Below the pieces are notes generated by a model. The model had not been told where the DNA came from, ran no database searches, and was given only the letters and a program-made list of their open reading frames with translations. Below, in pieces: positions 8,648 to 17,792 of a stretch of DNA of 64,000 nt (position 1 is the first letter of the stretch; every line of letters begins with the position of its first letter). The DNA comes from Speluncibacter jeojiensis (GTDB taxonomy: Bacteria > Actinomycetota > Actinomycetes > Mycobacteriales > Mycobacteriaceae), in the NCBI RefSeq assembly GCF_029589495.1, contig NZ_JAAIVF010000005.1, forward strand, positions 186,001 through 250,000. The letters are read 5' to 3'. The position numbers and the translations under genes are program-made.

Positions 8648-9007
8648 TCACACGAAGTACGACACCATCAGCACCGCCGTCGAAAAAGCCAGCATGCCCA
8701 GGCAGTTCAGCCAGAACGCCTGTCCCAGGAACCGGGCCCGGTAGTGCGCGTACGCGGCGCACAGGAAGTACGCGACGACCGCCGCATTGGCCGCGAAACC
8801 GATGCCGCCGTACCGCAACCCGGCCAATAGTCCCACCGTCGCCAGCAGTTTGACCGCGATCAGGCTCCACCACCAGTCCCGCGGGAACTCCACGCCGTCG
8901 AGGCAGTCGCGGATGAAGGCCGGCGGGCGCAGCGACATCACCGCGTCGGACAGCAGGACCAGCGCGAGCAGCGCCGTGAGCCACCAGAATTGGGGAGTGG
9001 AGGTCAT
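8648..9007 (-). CDS. DoxX-like small membrane protein
   Basis: 119 aa with four hydrophobic segments (about residues 7-23, 48-66, 70-88 and 98-116), the arrangement of DoxX-like inner-membrane proteins. No catalytic motif was seen. ATG 9007 overlaps the TGA of the upstream TetR gene (9004-9006), so both are translated from one message. DoxX-like proteins are often paired with TetR genes; a biochemical role is not established. It probably responds to the same ligand as the repressor. Confidence 0.75.
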   Translation of the reverse strand: MTSTPQFWWLTALLALVLLSDAVMSLRPPAFIRDCLDGVEFPRDWWWSLIAVKLLATVGLLAGLRYGGIGFAANAAVVAYFLCAAYAHYRARFLGQAFWLNCLGMLAFSTAVLMVSYFV

Positions 9008-9615
9008 CGCGGGGATCCTTCCGGAGAGATGATGTGGCGAACGACGTCGCGGAACTGGTCGATGGCGGTGTCCTGGTCGAGTGCGCCGCTGCTCGCGGTC
9101 ATGAGCACGCCCAGGTAGGCGAAGTAGACTGCCCGTGCCCCGCGGCCGGCCGATTCCGGGGAGATCCCCGTCCGCACCAACACCGCGTGGAGCTCGCCCA
9201 GCAGCGCGAGCGCGAGCCGCTCGAAGATCTCCGACGTGTGGGATCCACGCACGATGATCGCCGCGTACTCGCGGGAGAGCTCACGATCGCGCGCGAAGTA
9301 CTCCACGAAGGGCTCCAGCAGGCCGATGATCGCGTCGGCGGCCTGGCCGGGGGCGAGGACCGCGTCTGCCGTCGACGCGATGGTCCGGCCGGCGTGGACC
9401 TGGCCGATCCAACCCTCGAAGATCGCCACCAGCAGGCCCGCCTTGTCGCCGACCGCCATGACGGTGCCGGTGCTCACCTCGGCGGCGGCGGCGATCTGCC
9501 GCACGGTGGTGGCGCCGTACCCACTCTCGCGGAACAGCCGCTCGGCCGTGGACAGCACCTTCTGCCGCGTCGCATCACGCTGCTCGCCCCTTGACTGAAC
9601 GTGTTCAGTGAACAT
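9004..9615 (-). CDS. TetR-family repressor of the carboxylase operon region
   Basis: 203 aa from ATG 9615 (MFTEHVQSRGEQRD). A good promoter (TTGCGC at 9651-9646, 17-bp spacer, TAGCTT at 9628-9623) puts the transcription start at or next to this ATG, so the mRNA looks leaderless; ATG 9621 is an alternative. The HTH is TTVRQIAAAAEVSTGTVMAV. A 25-bp dyad covers the start codon, which implies autoregulation. It is divergent from accD1-accA1-fadE19-maoC-citE, the position held by the TetR gene Rv2506 in Mycobacterium tuberculosis, so it probably controls branched-chain acyl-CoA breakdown. Confidence 0.9.
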   Translation of the reverse strand: MFTEHVQSRGEQRDATRQKVLSTAERLFRESGYGATTVRQIAAAAEVSTGTVMAVGDKAGLLVAIFEGWIGQVHAGRTIASTADAVLAPGQAADAIIGLLEPFVEYFARDRELSREYAAIIVRGSHTSEIFERLALALLGELHAVLVRTGISPESAGRGARAVYFAYLGVLMTASSGALDQDTAIDQFRDVVRHIISPEGSPR

Positions 9616-9651
9616 GTTCATCAAGCTAGGCCGCGCGGAGACCGGGCGCAA
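9596..9651 (-). promoter_or_regulatory. Leaderless TetR promoter with 25-bp operator dyad
   Basis: Promoter elements on the minus strand: TTGCGC (9651-9646) and TAGCTT (9628-9623), 17 bp apart. Immediately downstream, 9596-9620 is a 25-bp inverted repeat with one mismatch, built of two 12-bp palindromes TGAACGTGTTCA (9596-9607) and TGAACATGTTCA (9609-9620) separated by one G. It covers the predicted transcription start and the ATG. Confidence 0.65.
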
Positions 9652-9706
9652 GGGTTTCGACGGAGAACCCTGGACAGTGAGCCGGATCACGGCTATCTTG
9701 GTGTCA

Positions 9707-9722
9707 GTTAATAAGTGTTAAC
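9707..9722. promoter_or_regulatory. Operator-like dyad upstream of accD1
   Basis: GTTAA (9707-9711), N6, TTAAC (9718-9722) within an AT-rich patch 57 bp before the carboxylase start. TATCTT at 9694-9699 could be its -10 box. Its sequence differs from the 25-bp dyad at the TetR start, so either the repressor tolerates both or a second regulator acts here. Confidence 0.45.
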
Positions 9723-9779
9723 CGAAACTCGTGCGGGTGGCCCTCCGGCCGCCCGCCCCGGGACCGGCAAGGGGATTCG

Positions 9780-11357
9780 ATGCCCGTCGATGTGAAGACG
9801 AACCGGGAGGACCACCTCCAACTGGTCGCGCAGTTGCGCGACCGCCTGTCCGCCGCGGCGCTGGGCGGCAGCGAACGCTCGCGCGAACGGCACGTGAGTC
9901 GCGGCAAGTTGCTGCCGCGCGACCGGGTGGACACACTGCTCGACCCCGGCAGCCCGTTCCTCGAACTCGCGCCGCTCGCCGCGAACGGCATGTACGACGA
10001 CGCCTGCCCCGGCGCCGGCATGATCGCGGGCATCGGCCGGGTGTCCGGCCGCGAGTGTGTGATCGCCGCGAACGACGCGACCGTCAAGGGCGGCACCTAC
10101 TACCCGATCACGGTCAAGAAGCACCTGCGTGCGCAGGAGGTGGCGCTGCAGAACAACCTGCCGTGCATCTACCTGGTGGACTCCGGCGGCGCGTTCCTGC
10201 CCCGTCAGGATGAGGTCTTCCCCGACCGTGACCACTTCGGCCGGATCTTCTACAACCAGGCGACCATGAGCGCCAAGGGGGTTGCGCAGATCGCTGCGGT
10301 GATGGGCTCGTGCACGGCCGGTGGCGCGTACGTGCCGGCGATGAGCGACGAGGCGGTCATCGTGCGCAACCAGGGGACGATCTTCCTCGGCGGTCCGCCG
10401 CTGGTGAAGGCGGCCACCGGCGAGGTCGTCACGGCCGAGGAGCTCGGCGGCGGCGACCTGCACTCGAAGGTCTCCGGTGTCACCGACCACCTCGCCGCCG
10501 ACGACCGTGACGCGCTGCGCATCGTCCGCAACATCGTCGCCACGCTCGGCCCGCGGGCCGAAACCCCGTGGGACCGTGCGCAGACGGTTCCGCCGATCGC
10601 CGACCAACACGAGCTCTACGACGTGGTGCCGACCGACCCGCGCACGCCGTACGACGTGCACGAGGTGATCACCCGAATGGTCGACGGCGCAGGCGGGGCC
10701 GGGACGGCCGGCGCCGGTGGCTCGAGCTTCCAGGAGTTCAAGGCCGAGTACGGCAAGTCGCTGGTCACCGGCTTCGCGCGCATCCACGGGCATCCCGTCG
10801 GCATCGTCGCAAACAACGGCGTACTGTTCACCGAATCCGCGCTCAAGGGAGCGCATTTCATCGAGCTCTGCGACAAGCGCAGCATCCCGCTGCTGTTCCT
10901 GCAGAACATCGCGGGGTTCATGGTCGGCCGCGACTACGAGGCCGGCGGCATCGCCAAGCACGGCGCAAAGATGGTCACGGCGGTCGCGTGCGCACAGGTG
11001 CCCAAACTGACCGTGGTCATCGGGGGGTCCTACGGGGCGGGCAACTACTCGATGTGCGGTCGCGCGTATTCTCCGCGCTTCCTGTGGATGTGGCCGAACG
11101 CCCGGATCTCGGTGATGGGCGGCGAACAGGCGGCCTCGGTGCTCGGCAGCGTGGGCGCGGGCGTTGCTTCAGGACGCGACCCCGATTCGATCAAGGCGCA
11201 GTACGAGGCGCAGGGCAACCCCTACTACTCGACCGCGCGACTCTGGGACGACGGGATCATCGATCCGGCCGACACCAGAACCGTGCTGGGACTGGCGCTG
11301 TCGGTGTGCGCGCAGGCGCCGATCGAGCCGGTCTCCTACGGCGTCTTCCGAATGTGA
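9780..11357 (+). CDS. accD1: Acyl-CoA (methylcrotonyl-CoA type) carboxylase beta subunit
   Basis: 525 aa, full carboxyltransferase length. The two halves of the crotonase-like fold are visible: [12 protein letters not shown] and [12 protein letters not shown] in the N-terminal half; [15 protein letters not shown] and [13 protein letters not shown] in the C-terminal half. This MCCase-beta pattern transfers CO2 from biotin to an acyl-CoA. With accA1, fadE19, maoC and citE following it reproduces the mycobacterial leucine/branched-chain operon (accD1-accA1-fadE19-Rv2499c-citE). The upstream boundary is set by the TetR divergent promoter. Substrate methylcrotonyl-CoA is the likeliest by synteny; other branched acyl-CoAs are possible. 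Confidence 0.92.
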   Translation: MPVDVKTNREDHLQLVAQLRDRLSAAALGGSERSRERHVSRGKLLPRDRVDTLLDPGSPFLELAPLAANGMYDDACPGAGMIAGIGRVSGRECVIAANDATVKGGTYYPITVKKHLRAQEVALQNNLPCIYLVDSGGAFLPRQDEVFPDRDHFGRIFYNQATMSAKGVAQIAAVMGSCTAGGAYVPAMSDEAVIVRNQGTIFLGGPPLVKAATGEVVTAEELGGGDLHSKVSGVTDHLAADDRDALRIVRNIVATLGPRAETPWDRAQTVPPIADQHELYDVVPTDPRTPYDVHEVITRMVDGAGGAGTAGAGGSSFQEFKAEYGKSLVTGFARIHGHPVGIVANNGVLFTESALKGAHFIELCDKRSIPLLFLQNIAGFMVGRDYEAGGIAKHGAKMVTAVACAQVPKLTVVIGGSYGAGNYSMCGRAYSPRFLWMWPNARISVMGGEQAASVLGSVGAGVASGRDPDSIKAQYEAQGNPYYSTARLWDDGIIDPADTRTVLGLALSVCAQAPIEPVSYGVFRM

Positions 11358-11370
11358 GCGGACGGAGAAC

Positions 11371-13464
11371 ATGCAGATGACAGACACCATCGAGTCCGCG
11401 ACGACCGGACCGCGGGCAGCGACGAGCGCCGTGAAGGCGCCCGGAGAGCGGCCCGAGTTCGACACCGTCCTGGTGGCCAACCGCGGTGAGATCGCGGTGC
11501 GGGTCATCCGCACCCTGCGTCAGATGGGGGTGCGCTCGGTCGCGGTGTTCAGCGACGCCGACGCCGACGCGCGGCACGTGCGCGACGCCGACACCGCGGT
11601 GCGGCTCGGCCCGGCCGAGGCCCGCGAGAGCTACCTGAACATCGACAAGGTGATCGCCGCAGCACGCGCGACCGGGGCCCAGGCGATCCACCCTGGCTAT
11701 GGATTCCTCTCGGAGAACGCCGCTTTCGCGGGCGCCTGCGCTGCGGCGGGCATCGCCTTTCTCGGTCCGTCGGCGCATGCGATCGAGGTGATGGGGGACA
11801 AGATCACCGCGAAGAACGCGGTCGCCGAGTTCGGTGTGCCGGTGGTGCCGGGCGTCGCTCGGCCCGGACTGTCCGACGACGAACTGGTCGCCGCGGCCGA
11901 GGACATCGGCTATCCGGTGCTGGTCAAGCCGTCGGCCGGCGGCGGCGGCAAGGGCATGCGGCTGGTCGAGGACCCGACCGACCTGCCGGCGGCGCTCGTC
12001 AGCGCCCGCCGCGAGGCCGCGTCCGCCTTCGGCGACGACACGCTGTTCCTCGAGCGGTTCGTGTTGCGGCCCCGGCACATCGAGGTGCAGATCCTCGCCG
12101 ACACCCACGGCAACGTGGTGCACCTCGGCGAGCGCGAGTGCAGCCTGCAGCGCCGGCACCAGAAGGTCGTCGAGGAGGCGCCGTCGCCCCTGCTCGACGC
12201 GGCGACCCGGGCGAGGATCGGCGCTGCGGCCTGTGACACCGCCCGCAGCGTCGACTACGTCGGCGCCGGCACCGTCGAGTTCATCGTCTCGGCCGACCGT
12301 CCCGACGAGTTCTTCTTCATGGAGATGAACACCCGGCTGCAGGTCGAACACCCCGTCACCGAGTTGGTCACCGGGCTCGACCTGGTCGAGTGGCAGGTCC
12401 GGATCGCGACCGGCGAGCCGCTCGGGTTCGTGCAGGACGACATCACCCTGACCGGTCACGCGATCGAGGCCCGGGTGTACGCCGAGGACCCCGGCCGTGG
12501 ATTCCTGCCCACCGGCGGCACCGTCGTCGGGCTGGCCGAACCGTCGGGGCCGGGGGTGCGGGTCGACTCCGGCTTACGCATCGGCGGCATCGTCGGCAGC
12601 GACTACGACCCGATGCTCGCCAAGGTGATCGCGTTCGCCGACGACCGCGCGACCGCACTGGGTCGGTTGGACCGCGCGCTCGCCGGGACCGCGGTGCTCG
12701 GGGTCGTCACCAACATCGAGTTCGTCCGCTTCCTGCTCGCCGACCCGGACGTCGCGGCGGGACGGCTGGACACCGGCCTGCTCGACCGCCGCGCCGACGA
12801 CTTCGTGCCCGCACCGCCGTCGGACCGCATGGTCCTCGCCGCCGGCGCCCACCACTGGCTGGCAGGCTGGCCGACCGGCGCCTCGCCGGACCCGTGGGAG
12901 GTACCGGACGGCTGGCGTGTGGGCTGCCCCGCGCCGACCGGGGTGCGACTGGCCGGACAGTCCCGGACCGACCACGTACGGATCACCGGCACGCCCTCCG
13001 CGGCCGTCGCCAGGTTCGACGACGGTGCCGAGCACACGCTGATCGTCGATGCCGACGGCGCGGAGTTGACCGCCGTGATCGACGGTGTCCGCGAACGGTA
13101 TCTGGTCGCGGTGTGCGACGGTGACATCTGGATGACGGGGAGCGACGGCACGTGGATGCTGCGCCAGGTGCGCGAGGCGAGCATCCGGGTCGACGACGCG
13201 CACGCGGGCGAGGCCGAGATCACCAGCCCCATGCCGGGATCGGTGATCGCGGTCGCCGCGAGGGACGGGCAGACGGTGGCGGTCGGCGACCGCATCGTCG
13301 TGGTCGAGGCGATGAAGATGGAGCACGCGCTGACCGCCCCGGCTGCCGGGACCGTCGAACTGCTGGTGAGCGCCGGCGATCAGGTCAAGGTCGACCAGGT
13401 CCTCGCGCGGATAGTCCCGCCGTCTGCCGATGCCGGCACCGAACCCGACACCTCTGCATCGTAA
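11371..13464 (+). CDS. accA1: Acyl-CoA carboxylase alpha subunit (biotin carboxylase + BCCP)
   Basis: 697 aa starting at ATG 11371, 13 bp after accD1 and preceded by GGAG; a longer open frame upstream overlaps accD1 and is not real. Biotin carboxylase features: [15 protein letters not shown] at the N terminus, ATP-grasp loop [13 protein letters not shown], and [17 protein letters not shown]. The C-terminal carrier domain has EAMKMEHAL with the biotinylated Lys near residue 649. It charges biotin with CO2 for AccD1. The tail after the carrier domain is a short acidic/Ser stretch. Confidence 0.93.
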   Translation: MQMTDTIESATTGPRAATSAVKAPGERPEFDTVLVANRGEIAVRVIRTLRQMGVRSVAVFSDADADARHVRDADTAVRLGPAEARESYLNIDKVIAAARATGAQAIHPGYGFLSENAAFAGACAAAGIAFLGPSAHAIEVMGDKITAKNAVAEFGVPVVPGVARPGLSDDELVAAAEDIGYPVLVKPSAGGGGKGMRLVEDPTDLPAALVSARREAASAFGDDTLFLERFVLRPRHIEVQILADTHGNVVHLGERECSLQRRHQKVVEEAPSPLLDAATRARIGAAACDTARSVDYVGAGTVEFIVSADRPDEFFFMEMNTRLQVEHPVTELVTGLDLVEWQVRIATGEPLGFVQDDITLTGHAIEARVYAEDPGRGFLPTGGTVVGLAEPSGPGVRVDSGLRIGGIVGSDYDPMLAKVIAFADDRATALGRLDRALAGTAVLGVVTNIEFVRFLLADPDVAAGRLDTGLLDRRADDFVPAPPSDRMVLAAGAHHWLAGWPTGASPDPWEVPDGWRVGCPAPTGVRLAGQSRTDHVRITGTPSAAVARFDDGAEHTLIVDADGAELTAVIDGVRERYLVAVCDGDIWMTGSDGTWMLRQVREASIRVDDAHAGEAEITSPMPGSVIAVAARDGQTVAVGDRIVVVEAMKMEHALTAPAAGTVELLVSAGDQVKVDQVLARIVPPSADAGTEPDTSAS

Positions 13465-13473
13465 GGATCCGCA

Positions 13474-14637
13474 ATGACCGAATTCCTTTCCACCGGTTCG
13501 CTTCCGGAGGAGTATCAGCAGCTGGCCAAGTCGGTTCGCGACTTCGCGCGGACCGTGGTCGCGCCCGTCGCCGCCAAGCACGACGCCGAGCACTCGTTCC
13601 CCTATGAGGTCGTCGCCGGCATGGCGGAGATGGGTCTGTTCGGCCTGCCGTTCCCGGAGCAGTACGGCGGCATGGGCGGCGACTACTTCGCGCTGTGCCT
13701 GGCGCTCGAGGAACTCGGCAAGGTCGACCAGTCGGTGGCGATCACGCTCGAGGCCGGCGTCTCGCTCGGTGCGATGCCCGTGTACCGCTTCGGTACCGAG
13801 GCCCAGAAGCGGCAGTGGCTGCCCCAGTTGACCAGCGGCCGCGCGCTCGCGGCCTTCGGCCTGACCGAGCCGGGGGCGGGCAGCGACGCCGGCGGCACCC
13901 GGACGACGGCGAAGTTGGTGGATCAACAGTGGGTTGTCAACGGCAGCAAGCAGTTCATCACCAACTCCGGCACCGACATCACCCGCCTCGTGACGGTCAC
14001 CGCCGCGACGGGCACCAAGGACAACGGCCGCAAGGAGATCTCCACGATCCTGGTGCCCGCGGACACCCCGGGGTTCACCGCCGAACCGGCCTACGACAAG
14101 GTCGGCTGGCACGCCTCCGACACCCACCCGCTCACGCTCGAGGACGTCCGGGTCCCCGAGGAGAACCTGCTCGGCGAGCGCGGCCGCGGTTATGCGAACT
14201 TCCTGAGCATCCTCGACGAGGGGCGGATCGCGATCGCGGCGCTGAGCACCGGGGTGGCGCAGGGGTGTGTCGACGAGAGTGTCAAGTACGCCGGTGAACG
14301 GCAGGCGTTCGGGCGGTCGATCGGCACGAACCAGGCGATCGCGTTCAAGATCGCACGGATGGAGGCGCGGGCGCACACCGCCCGGGCGGCCTACTATGAC
14401 GCCGCCGCGAAGATGCTGTCCGGCAAGCCGTTCAAGAAGGAGGCGGCGATCGCGAAGCTCGTTTCGAGTGAAGCCGCCATGGACAACGCCCGCGACGCCA
14501 CCCAGATCCACGGTGGCTACGGCTTCATGAACGACTATCCGGTGGCGCGCCACTACCGTGACAGCAAGATCCTCGAGATCGGGGAGGGCACCACCGAGGT
14601 GCAACTGATGCTGATCGCGCGGGAGCTGGGACTGTGA
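13474..14637 (+). CDS. fadE19: Acyl-CoA dehydrogenase, FadE19-like (isovaleryl/branched-chain type)
   Basis: 387 aa, standard ACAD length, 9 bp after accA1. Signature segments: [14 protein letters not shown] (FAD/substrate loop), [23 protein letters not shown] and the C-terminal [20 protein letters not shown]. It introduces an alpha,beta double bond into a short branched acyl-CoA, passing electrons to ETF. The operon position matches M. tuberculosis fadE19 (Rv2500c). It comes one step before the carboxylase in leucine breakdown (isovaleryl-CoA to methylcrotonyl-CoA). Exact chain specificity is inferred from synteny. Confidence 0.9.
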   Translation: MTEFLSTGSLPEEYQQLAKSVRDFARTVVAPVAAKHDAEHSFPYEVVAGMAEMGLFGLPFPEQYGGMGGDYFALCLALEELGKVDQSVAITLEAGVSLGAMPVYRFGTEAQKRQWLPQLTSGRALAAFGLTEPGAGSDAGGTRTTAKLVDQQWVVNGSKQFITNSGTDITRLVTVTAATGTKDNGRKEISTILVPADTPGFTAEPAYDKVGWHASDTHPLTLEDVRVPEENLLGERGRGYANFLSILDEGRIAIAALSTGVAQGCVDESVKYAGERQAFGRSIGTNQAIAFKIARMEARAHTARAAYYDAAAKMLSGKPFKKEAAIAKLVSSEAAMDNARDATQIHGGYGFMNDYPVARHYRDSKILEIGEGTTEVQLMLIARELGL

Positions 14638-14651
14638 GCGAGGAGCGACCG

Positions 14652-15137
14652 ATGCGCGAGATCGTCCAGCGCGGACTGTGGTTCGAGGAGTTCGAGCTCG
14701 GAGTCGTCTACCGGCACCGGCCGGGCCGGACCATCACCGAGGCCGACAACGTGCTGTTCACGACGCTGACCATGAACACCCAGTCGCTGCACCTGGACGC
14801 CGCATGGTCGGCGCAGCAGCAGTTCGGTGAGCGCTTGGTCAACTCGATGTTCACGCTCTCGACGCTGGTCGGGCTCTCCGTCGCGCAGCTGTCCCAGGGC
14901 ACGATCGTGGCCAATCTCGGATTCAGTGAGGTGAAGTTCCCCAAGCCGCTCTTCCACGGCGACACCCTCTACGCGGAGACCTTGATCACCGACAAGCGCG
15001 AGTCGCGCTCGCGCCCGGGGGAGGGCATCGTCACCTTCTCGCACACCGGACGCAACCAGCACGGCGAGATCGTCGCGCAGGCCGTGCGGGCCACGCTGAT
15101 GCAGAAGCGGCCGGCCGCGGAGGGGGACGCGCAGTGA
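14652..15137 (+). CDS. MaoC-like dehydratase
   Basis: 161 aa from ATG 14652, which has AGGAG 6 nt upstream; a GTG at 14634 overlapping the fadE19 stop is an alternative giving 6 more residues. Hot-dog fold with the MaoC hydratase pattern: FEELGV-type start, [16 protein letters not shown], and [11 protein letters not shown]. It probably hydrates or dehydrates the carboxylated acyl-CoA (methylglutaconyl-CoA-like step), as proposed for the Rv2499c position. Its stop overlaps the next start (GTGA), indicating coupled translation. Confidence 0.85.
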   Translation: MREIVQRGLWFEEFELGVVYRHRPGRTITEADNVLFTTLTMNTQSLHLDAAWSAQQQFGERLVNSMFTLSTLVGLSVAQLSQGTIVANLGFSEVKFPKPLFHGDTLYAETLITDKRESRSRPGEGIVTFSHTGRNQHGEIVAQAVRATLMQKRPAAEGDAQ

Positions 15138-15943
15138 CCTTCACCCCGGCAGGTCCGGCTTGGCTGTTCTGTCCCGCCGATCGTCCCGAACGCTTCGCCA
15201 AGGCGGCGGCCGTCGCGGACGTCGTGATCCTCGACCTCGAGGACGGTGTCGCCGCGGCCGATCGGGAGGCGGCGCGTCAGGCGCTGCTGGACACCCCGCT
15301 CGACCCGGACCGCACGGTGGTGCGGATCAACGCCGCGGACACCGACGAGCAGGCCCGCGACCTGGCGGTGCTCGACGCCACCGCGTACACGACGGTGATG
15401 CTGCCCAAGAGTGAGGCGCCCGCGCAGATCGCCGTGCTGGCGCCGCGGCAGGTGATCGCGCTGGTCGAGACCCCGCGCGGGGCCGTCTTTGCGCACGAGT
15501 TGGCCGCGGTGGACAACACGATCGGAATGATGTGGGGCGCCGAGGATCTCGTCGCGGCACTCGGCGGTGAGTCCAGCCGGCGGCCGGACGGCACCTACCG
15601 TGACGTGGCTCGGCACGTGCGCTCGACCGTGCTGCTCGCGGCGTCGGGCCTCGGGAGGTTCGCGCTCGACGCGGTGCACCTGGACATCGCCGACCTTGAC
15701 GGTCTCGAGGCCGAGGCACTCGACGCCGTCGCGGTCGGGTTCGACGCCACCGTGTGCATCCATCCGAGTCAGGTCGCGGTGGTACACAAGGCCTATCTTC
15801 CCGACGGCGAACGGCTCGCGTGGGCGCGCCGGGTACTGGCGGCCGTTGCCGGGCGGCGCGGCGTGTTCGCGTTCGAGGGGCAGATGGTCGACGCGCCGGT
15901 GTTGCGGCACGCCGAGGCGATCCTGCGCCGGGCGGGGGAGTAG
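15134..15943 (+). CDS. citE: CitE-like HpcH/HpaI lyase
   Basis: 269 aa, GTG 15134 overlapping the maoC stop, with GGAGGGGG upstream. TIM-barrel CitE-like features: [28 protein letters not shown] (metal-binding Asp/Glu), [27 protein letters not shown] and [10 protein letters not shown]. The stand-alone mycobacterial CitE homologue at this operon position works on (R)-3-hydroxyacyl-CoA-type or malyl-CoA-type substrates rather than citrate. It is the last gene of the operon and ends 7 bp from the convergent TauD gene, so no terminator fits between them. Confidence 0.87.
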   Translation: MTFTPAGPAWLFCPADRPERFAKAAAVADVVILDLEDGVAAADREAARQALLDTPLDPDRTVVRINAADTDEQARDLAVLDATAYTTVMLPKSEAPAQIAVLAPRQVIALVETPRGAVFAHELAAVDNTIGMMWGAEDLVAALGGESSRRPDGTYRDVARHVRSTVLLAASGLGRFALDAVHLDIADLDGLEAEALDAVAVGFDATVCIHPSQVAVVHKAYLPDGERLAWARRVLAAVAGRRGVFAFEGQMVDAPVLRHAEAILRRAGE

Positions 15944-15950
15944 CGGCCCG

Positions 15951-16895
15951 TCACACCCCGACCGGCCGGTCGCCCACGATCGAGATGCGGTCCATGACGC
16001 GCCGGGCCGGGAAGTAGTCACTCGACGCGTAGTGCTGACAGGATCGGTTGTCCCAGAAGGCGATCGTGTTCGGCCGCCAGCGCAGTCGGCACTGGAACTC
16101 CGGGCGCTGGACGTGGCGGTAGAGCAACCGCAGCAGTTCGTCGGACTCCTCGGCCGGGATCCCGAGGATCCGCTGGGTGAAGATCATGTTGACGAACAGC
16201 GCCCGGCGGCCGGTCTCGGGTACGACCCGCACGACCGGGTGCTGCACCGGCGGGAAGTGGGTGCGCAACTGCTCGACCGCCTCGGCAGGCATGTGCCGGC
16301 CGAACGTGGCGATCCAGTCGTGCTCGGCGACGAGCGGGTCGATGCGGTCCCGGATGTCCTGGGGCAGCAGGTCGTACGCGAGGCCGGTGTCCGTCCACAG
16401 GGTGTCGCCGCCGACCTCGGGAACCTCCACTGCGCGCAGCACCGCACCGAAGGACGGGGTGGTGTGCCAGGTGATGTCGTTGTGCCAGTTGTTCTCGGTG
16501 CCGGCGGTCATCGCGTCTTTCGCAAGCGTGACGACGTCGATGTCGGTCTGACCGGGCTGGGTGTACTTGAAGAACGGGTGCTGTTCGAGTTCGCCCCACA
16601 ACTGCGCGAACGCACGCTGGTCGGTGCGGTCGATGTCCTGGTCGCGGAAGACGAGCACCTTCCACTCCAGCAACGCTCGGCGCAACTCGCCGAGCATCTG
16701 CTCGTCGAGATCCCCGCCCAGTCGAACACCGTCGACCTCGGCGCCGATCGTGGGCGAGAGCGGGTGGACGGTGAGGCGCTCGTACGGTCGGTCGTCGAAG
16801 CCGTCGGCGGTGCGCCGGCCGACCAGCGGGCCGAAGGCGGCGAGTGGATCGGTCGGGGTGGGGAAGATCATCGGCGCGGTCGGAATCGTGGTCAT
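15951..16895 (-). CDS. TauD/TfdA-family Fe(II)/2-oxoglutarate dioxygenase
   Basis: 314 aa. The iron-binding facial triad is visible as H138-x-D140 (NNWHNDITW) and H288 (CQHYASSDY), with a downstream Arg in PARRVMDR for 2-oxoglutarate. The N-terminal half has GAEVDGVRLGG and VLVFRDQDI, standard for TauD relatives. Such enzymes hydroxylate taurine, alkyl sulfates or 2,4-D-like acids with loss of CO2 from 2-oxoglutarate; the substrate here is not evident. ATG 16895 overlaps the TGA of the upstream TetR (16892-16894), so they are one operon. Confidence 0.9.
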   Translation of the reverse strand: MTTIPTAPMIFPTPTDPLAAFGPLVGRRTADGFDDRPYERLTVHPLSPTIGAEVDGVRLGGDLDEQMLGELRRALLEWKVLVFRDQDIDRTDQRAFAQLWGELEQHPFFKYTQPGQTDIDVVTLAKDAMTAGTENNWHNDITWHTTPSFGAVLRAVEVPEVGGDTLWTDTGLAYDLLPQDIRDRIDPLVAEHDWIATFGRHMPAEAVEQLRTHFPPVQHPVVRVVPETGRRALFVNMIFTQRILGIPAEESDELLRLLYRHVQRPEFQCRLRWRPNTIAFWDNRSCQHYASSDYFPARRVMDRISIVGDRPVGV

Positions 16896-17578
16896 CGGGC
16901 ATCTCCTGCTGTCGGGTCGGTGAGGAAGCCGTACGGAAGAGGACGGTCGGCAAGGGTCGCATCGGTGAGCGAGGTCGGCGTGGTGAGGAGGGCGACACAG
17001 CTGTCGACGAGATCGGTGACGACGAGGGCGGTGTCCGGGAACGGGAGGGCGTCGGCCGCGGCGAGACCCTCCCAGGTGGCCAGTGAGGTCACCGAGAGGG
17101 CCACGACGTGCCAGGTGCGCAGCGCCGCAACCGCTTCGGGCAGGCCCGTGCCGCGGGTCAGCCGGCGGTACACGTCGCGGAAGCTCTCGGCGCGCAGATG
17201 CTCGCGCACGATGACGGTCAGCGTCGGATCGAACATCGCCTGCGCGAGGAAGCGGGCATAGCAGCTGCCGTGGTGATGCAGCGTCGCCGCGGCGAGCGGA
17301 CGGATCAGCGCCTCGATCAACTGCCGCGGGTCGGCGGCCGCGGCGGGGTCCAACCGGTCGAGCAACGCGCGCCGTGCTCGGTCGATCGGGCCCATGCGGG
17401 CCTCGACGACGGCGGAGATCAGTCCGTCGCGGGAGCCGAAGTGGTACTGCGCGGCGGACTTGTTGGACTGCCCCGCGGCCGACTGGACCTCGCGCAGCGA
17501 CATGGCGGCCAGGCCGCGTTCGGCGACGATGCGTTCGGCGGCGTCGATCATTGCGGTTCTGGCATCGGTTCCGGCCAT
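16892..17578 (-). CDS. TetR-family regulator of the TauD gene
   Basis: 228 aa from ATG 17578 (MAGTDARTAMIDAAERI); an in-frame extension to 17668 would run over the operator and is rejected. The HTH is MSLREVQSAAGQSNKSAAQYHF. It forms a stop-start-coupled operon with the dioxygenase and is divergent from the FadD19-like gene. A 14-bp inverted repeat sits 13 bp upstream of its start, a usual autoregulatory position. Confidence 0.88.
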   Translation of the reverse strand: MAGTDARTAMIDAAERIVAERGLAAMSLREVQSAAGQSNKSAAQYHFGSRDGLISAVVEARMGPIDRARRALLDRLDPAAAADPRQLIEALIRPLAAATLHHHGSCYARFLAQAMFDPTLTVIVREHLRAESFRDVYRRLTRGTGLPEAVAALRTWHVVALSVTSLATWEGLAAADALPFPDTALVVTDLVDSCVALLTTPTSLTDATLADRPLPYGFLTDPTAGDAR

Positions 17579-17590
17579 GAAGGCAGGGTA

Positions 17591-17604
17591 AGGCGAGTGC
17601 CTTA
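17591..17604. promoter_or_regulatory. Operator-like repeat at TetR-TauD promoter
   Basis: AAGGC-GAGT-GCCTT, perfect 5-bp arms, 13 bp upstream of the TetR start codon. Likely autoregulatory site. Confidence 0.5.
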
Positions 17605-17664
17605 AAGCGTCAAGGTGCGATCGCCGGAGGTCTTCCGTCAGGGCGGGTCCGGTACAAAACTGAC

Positions 17665-17696
17665 ACACGTTCCTGGACTCGAATCCAAGAACGTGT
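17665..17696. promoter_or_regulatory. 32-bp dyad upstream of FadD19-like gene
   Basis: ACACGTTCCTGGA (17665-17677), spacer CTCGAA, TCCAAGAACGTGT (17684-17696): 13-bp arms with one mismatch. The right arm contains AACGTGTT (17690-17697), the AACnnGTT core of the KstR site, but the flanking T/A positions do not match. About 97 bp upstream of the FadD start, in the divergent region. Confidence 0.55.
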
Positions 17697-17792
17697 TAGC
17701 TTCCCCACAACGATTCCATTGCCGATGGACAGCCGCCAGGGGTCTGTCGTCGGCGCCCCACCCCGTGGGGGCTCTCCAGAAAGCACTGTCCG

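Noticed and set aside
9609-9620. KstR site in TGAACATGTTCA
   Set aside because: AACnnGTT core fits, but the flanking T/A positions of the KstR consensus do not, and the dyad belongs to the larger repeat at the local TetR start.
12574-14604. 676-codon antisense frame over accA1/fadE19
   Set aside because: Opposite two complete conserved enzymes; no domain seen.
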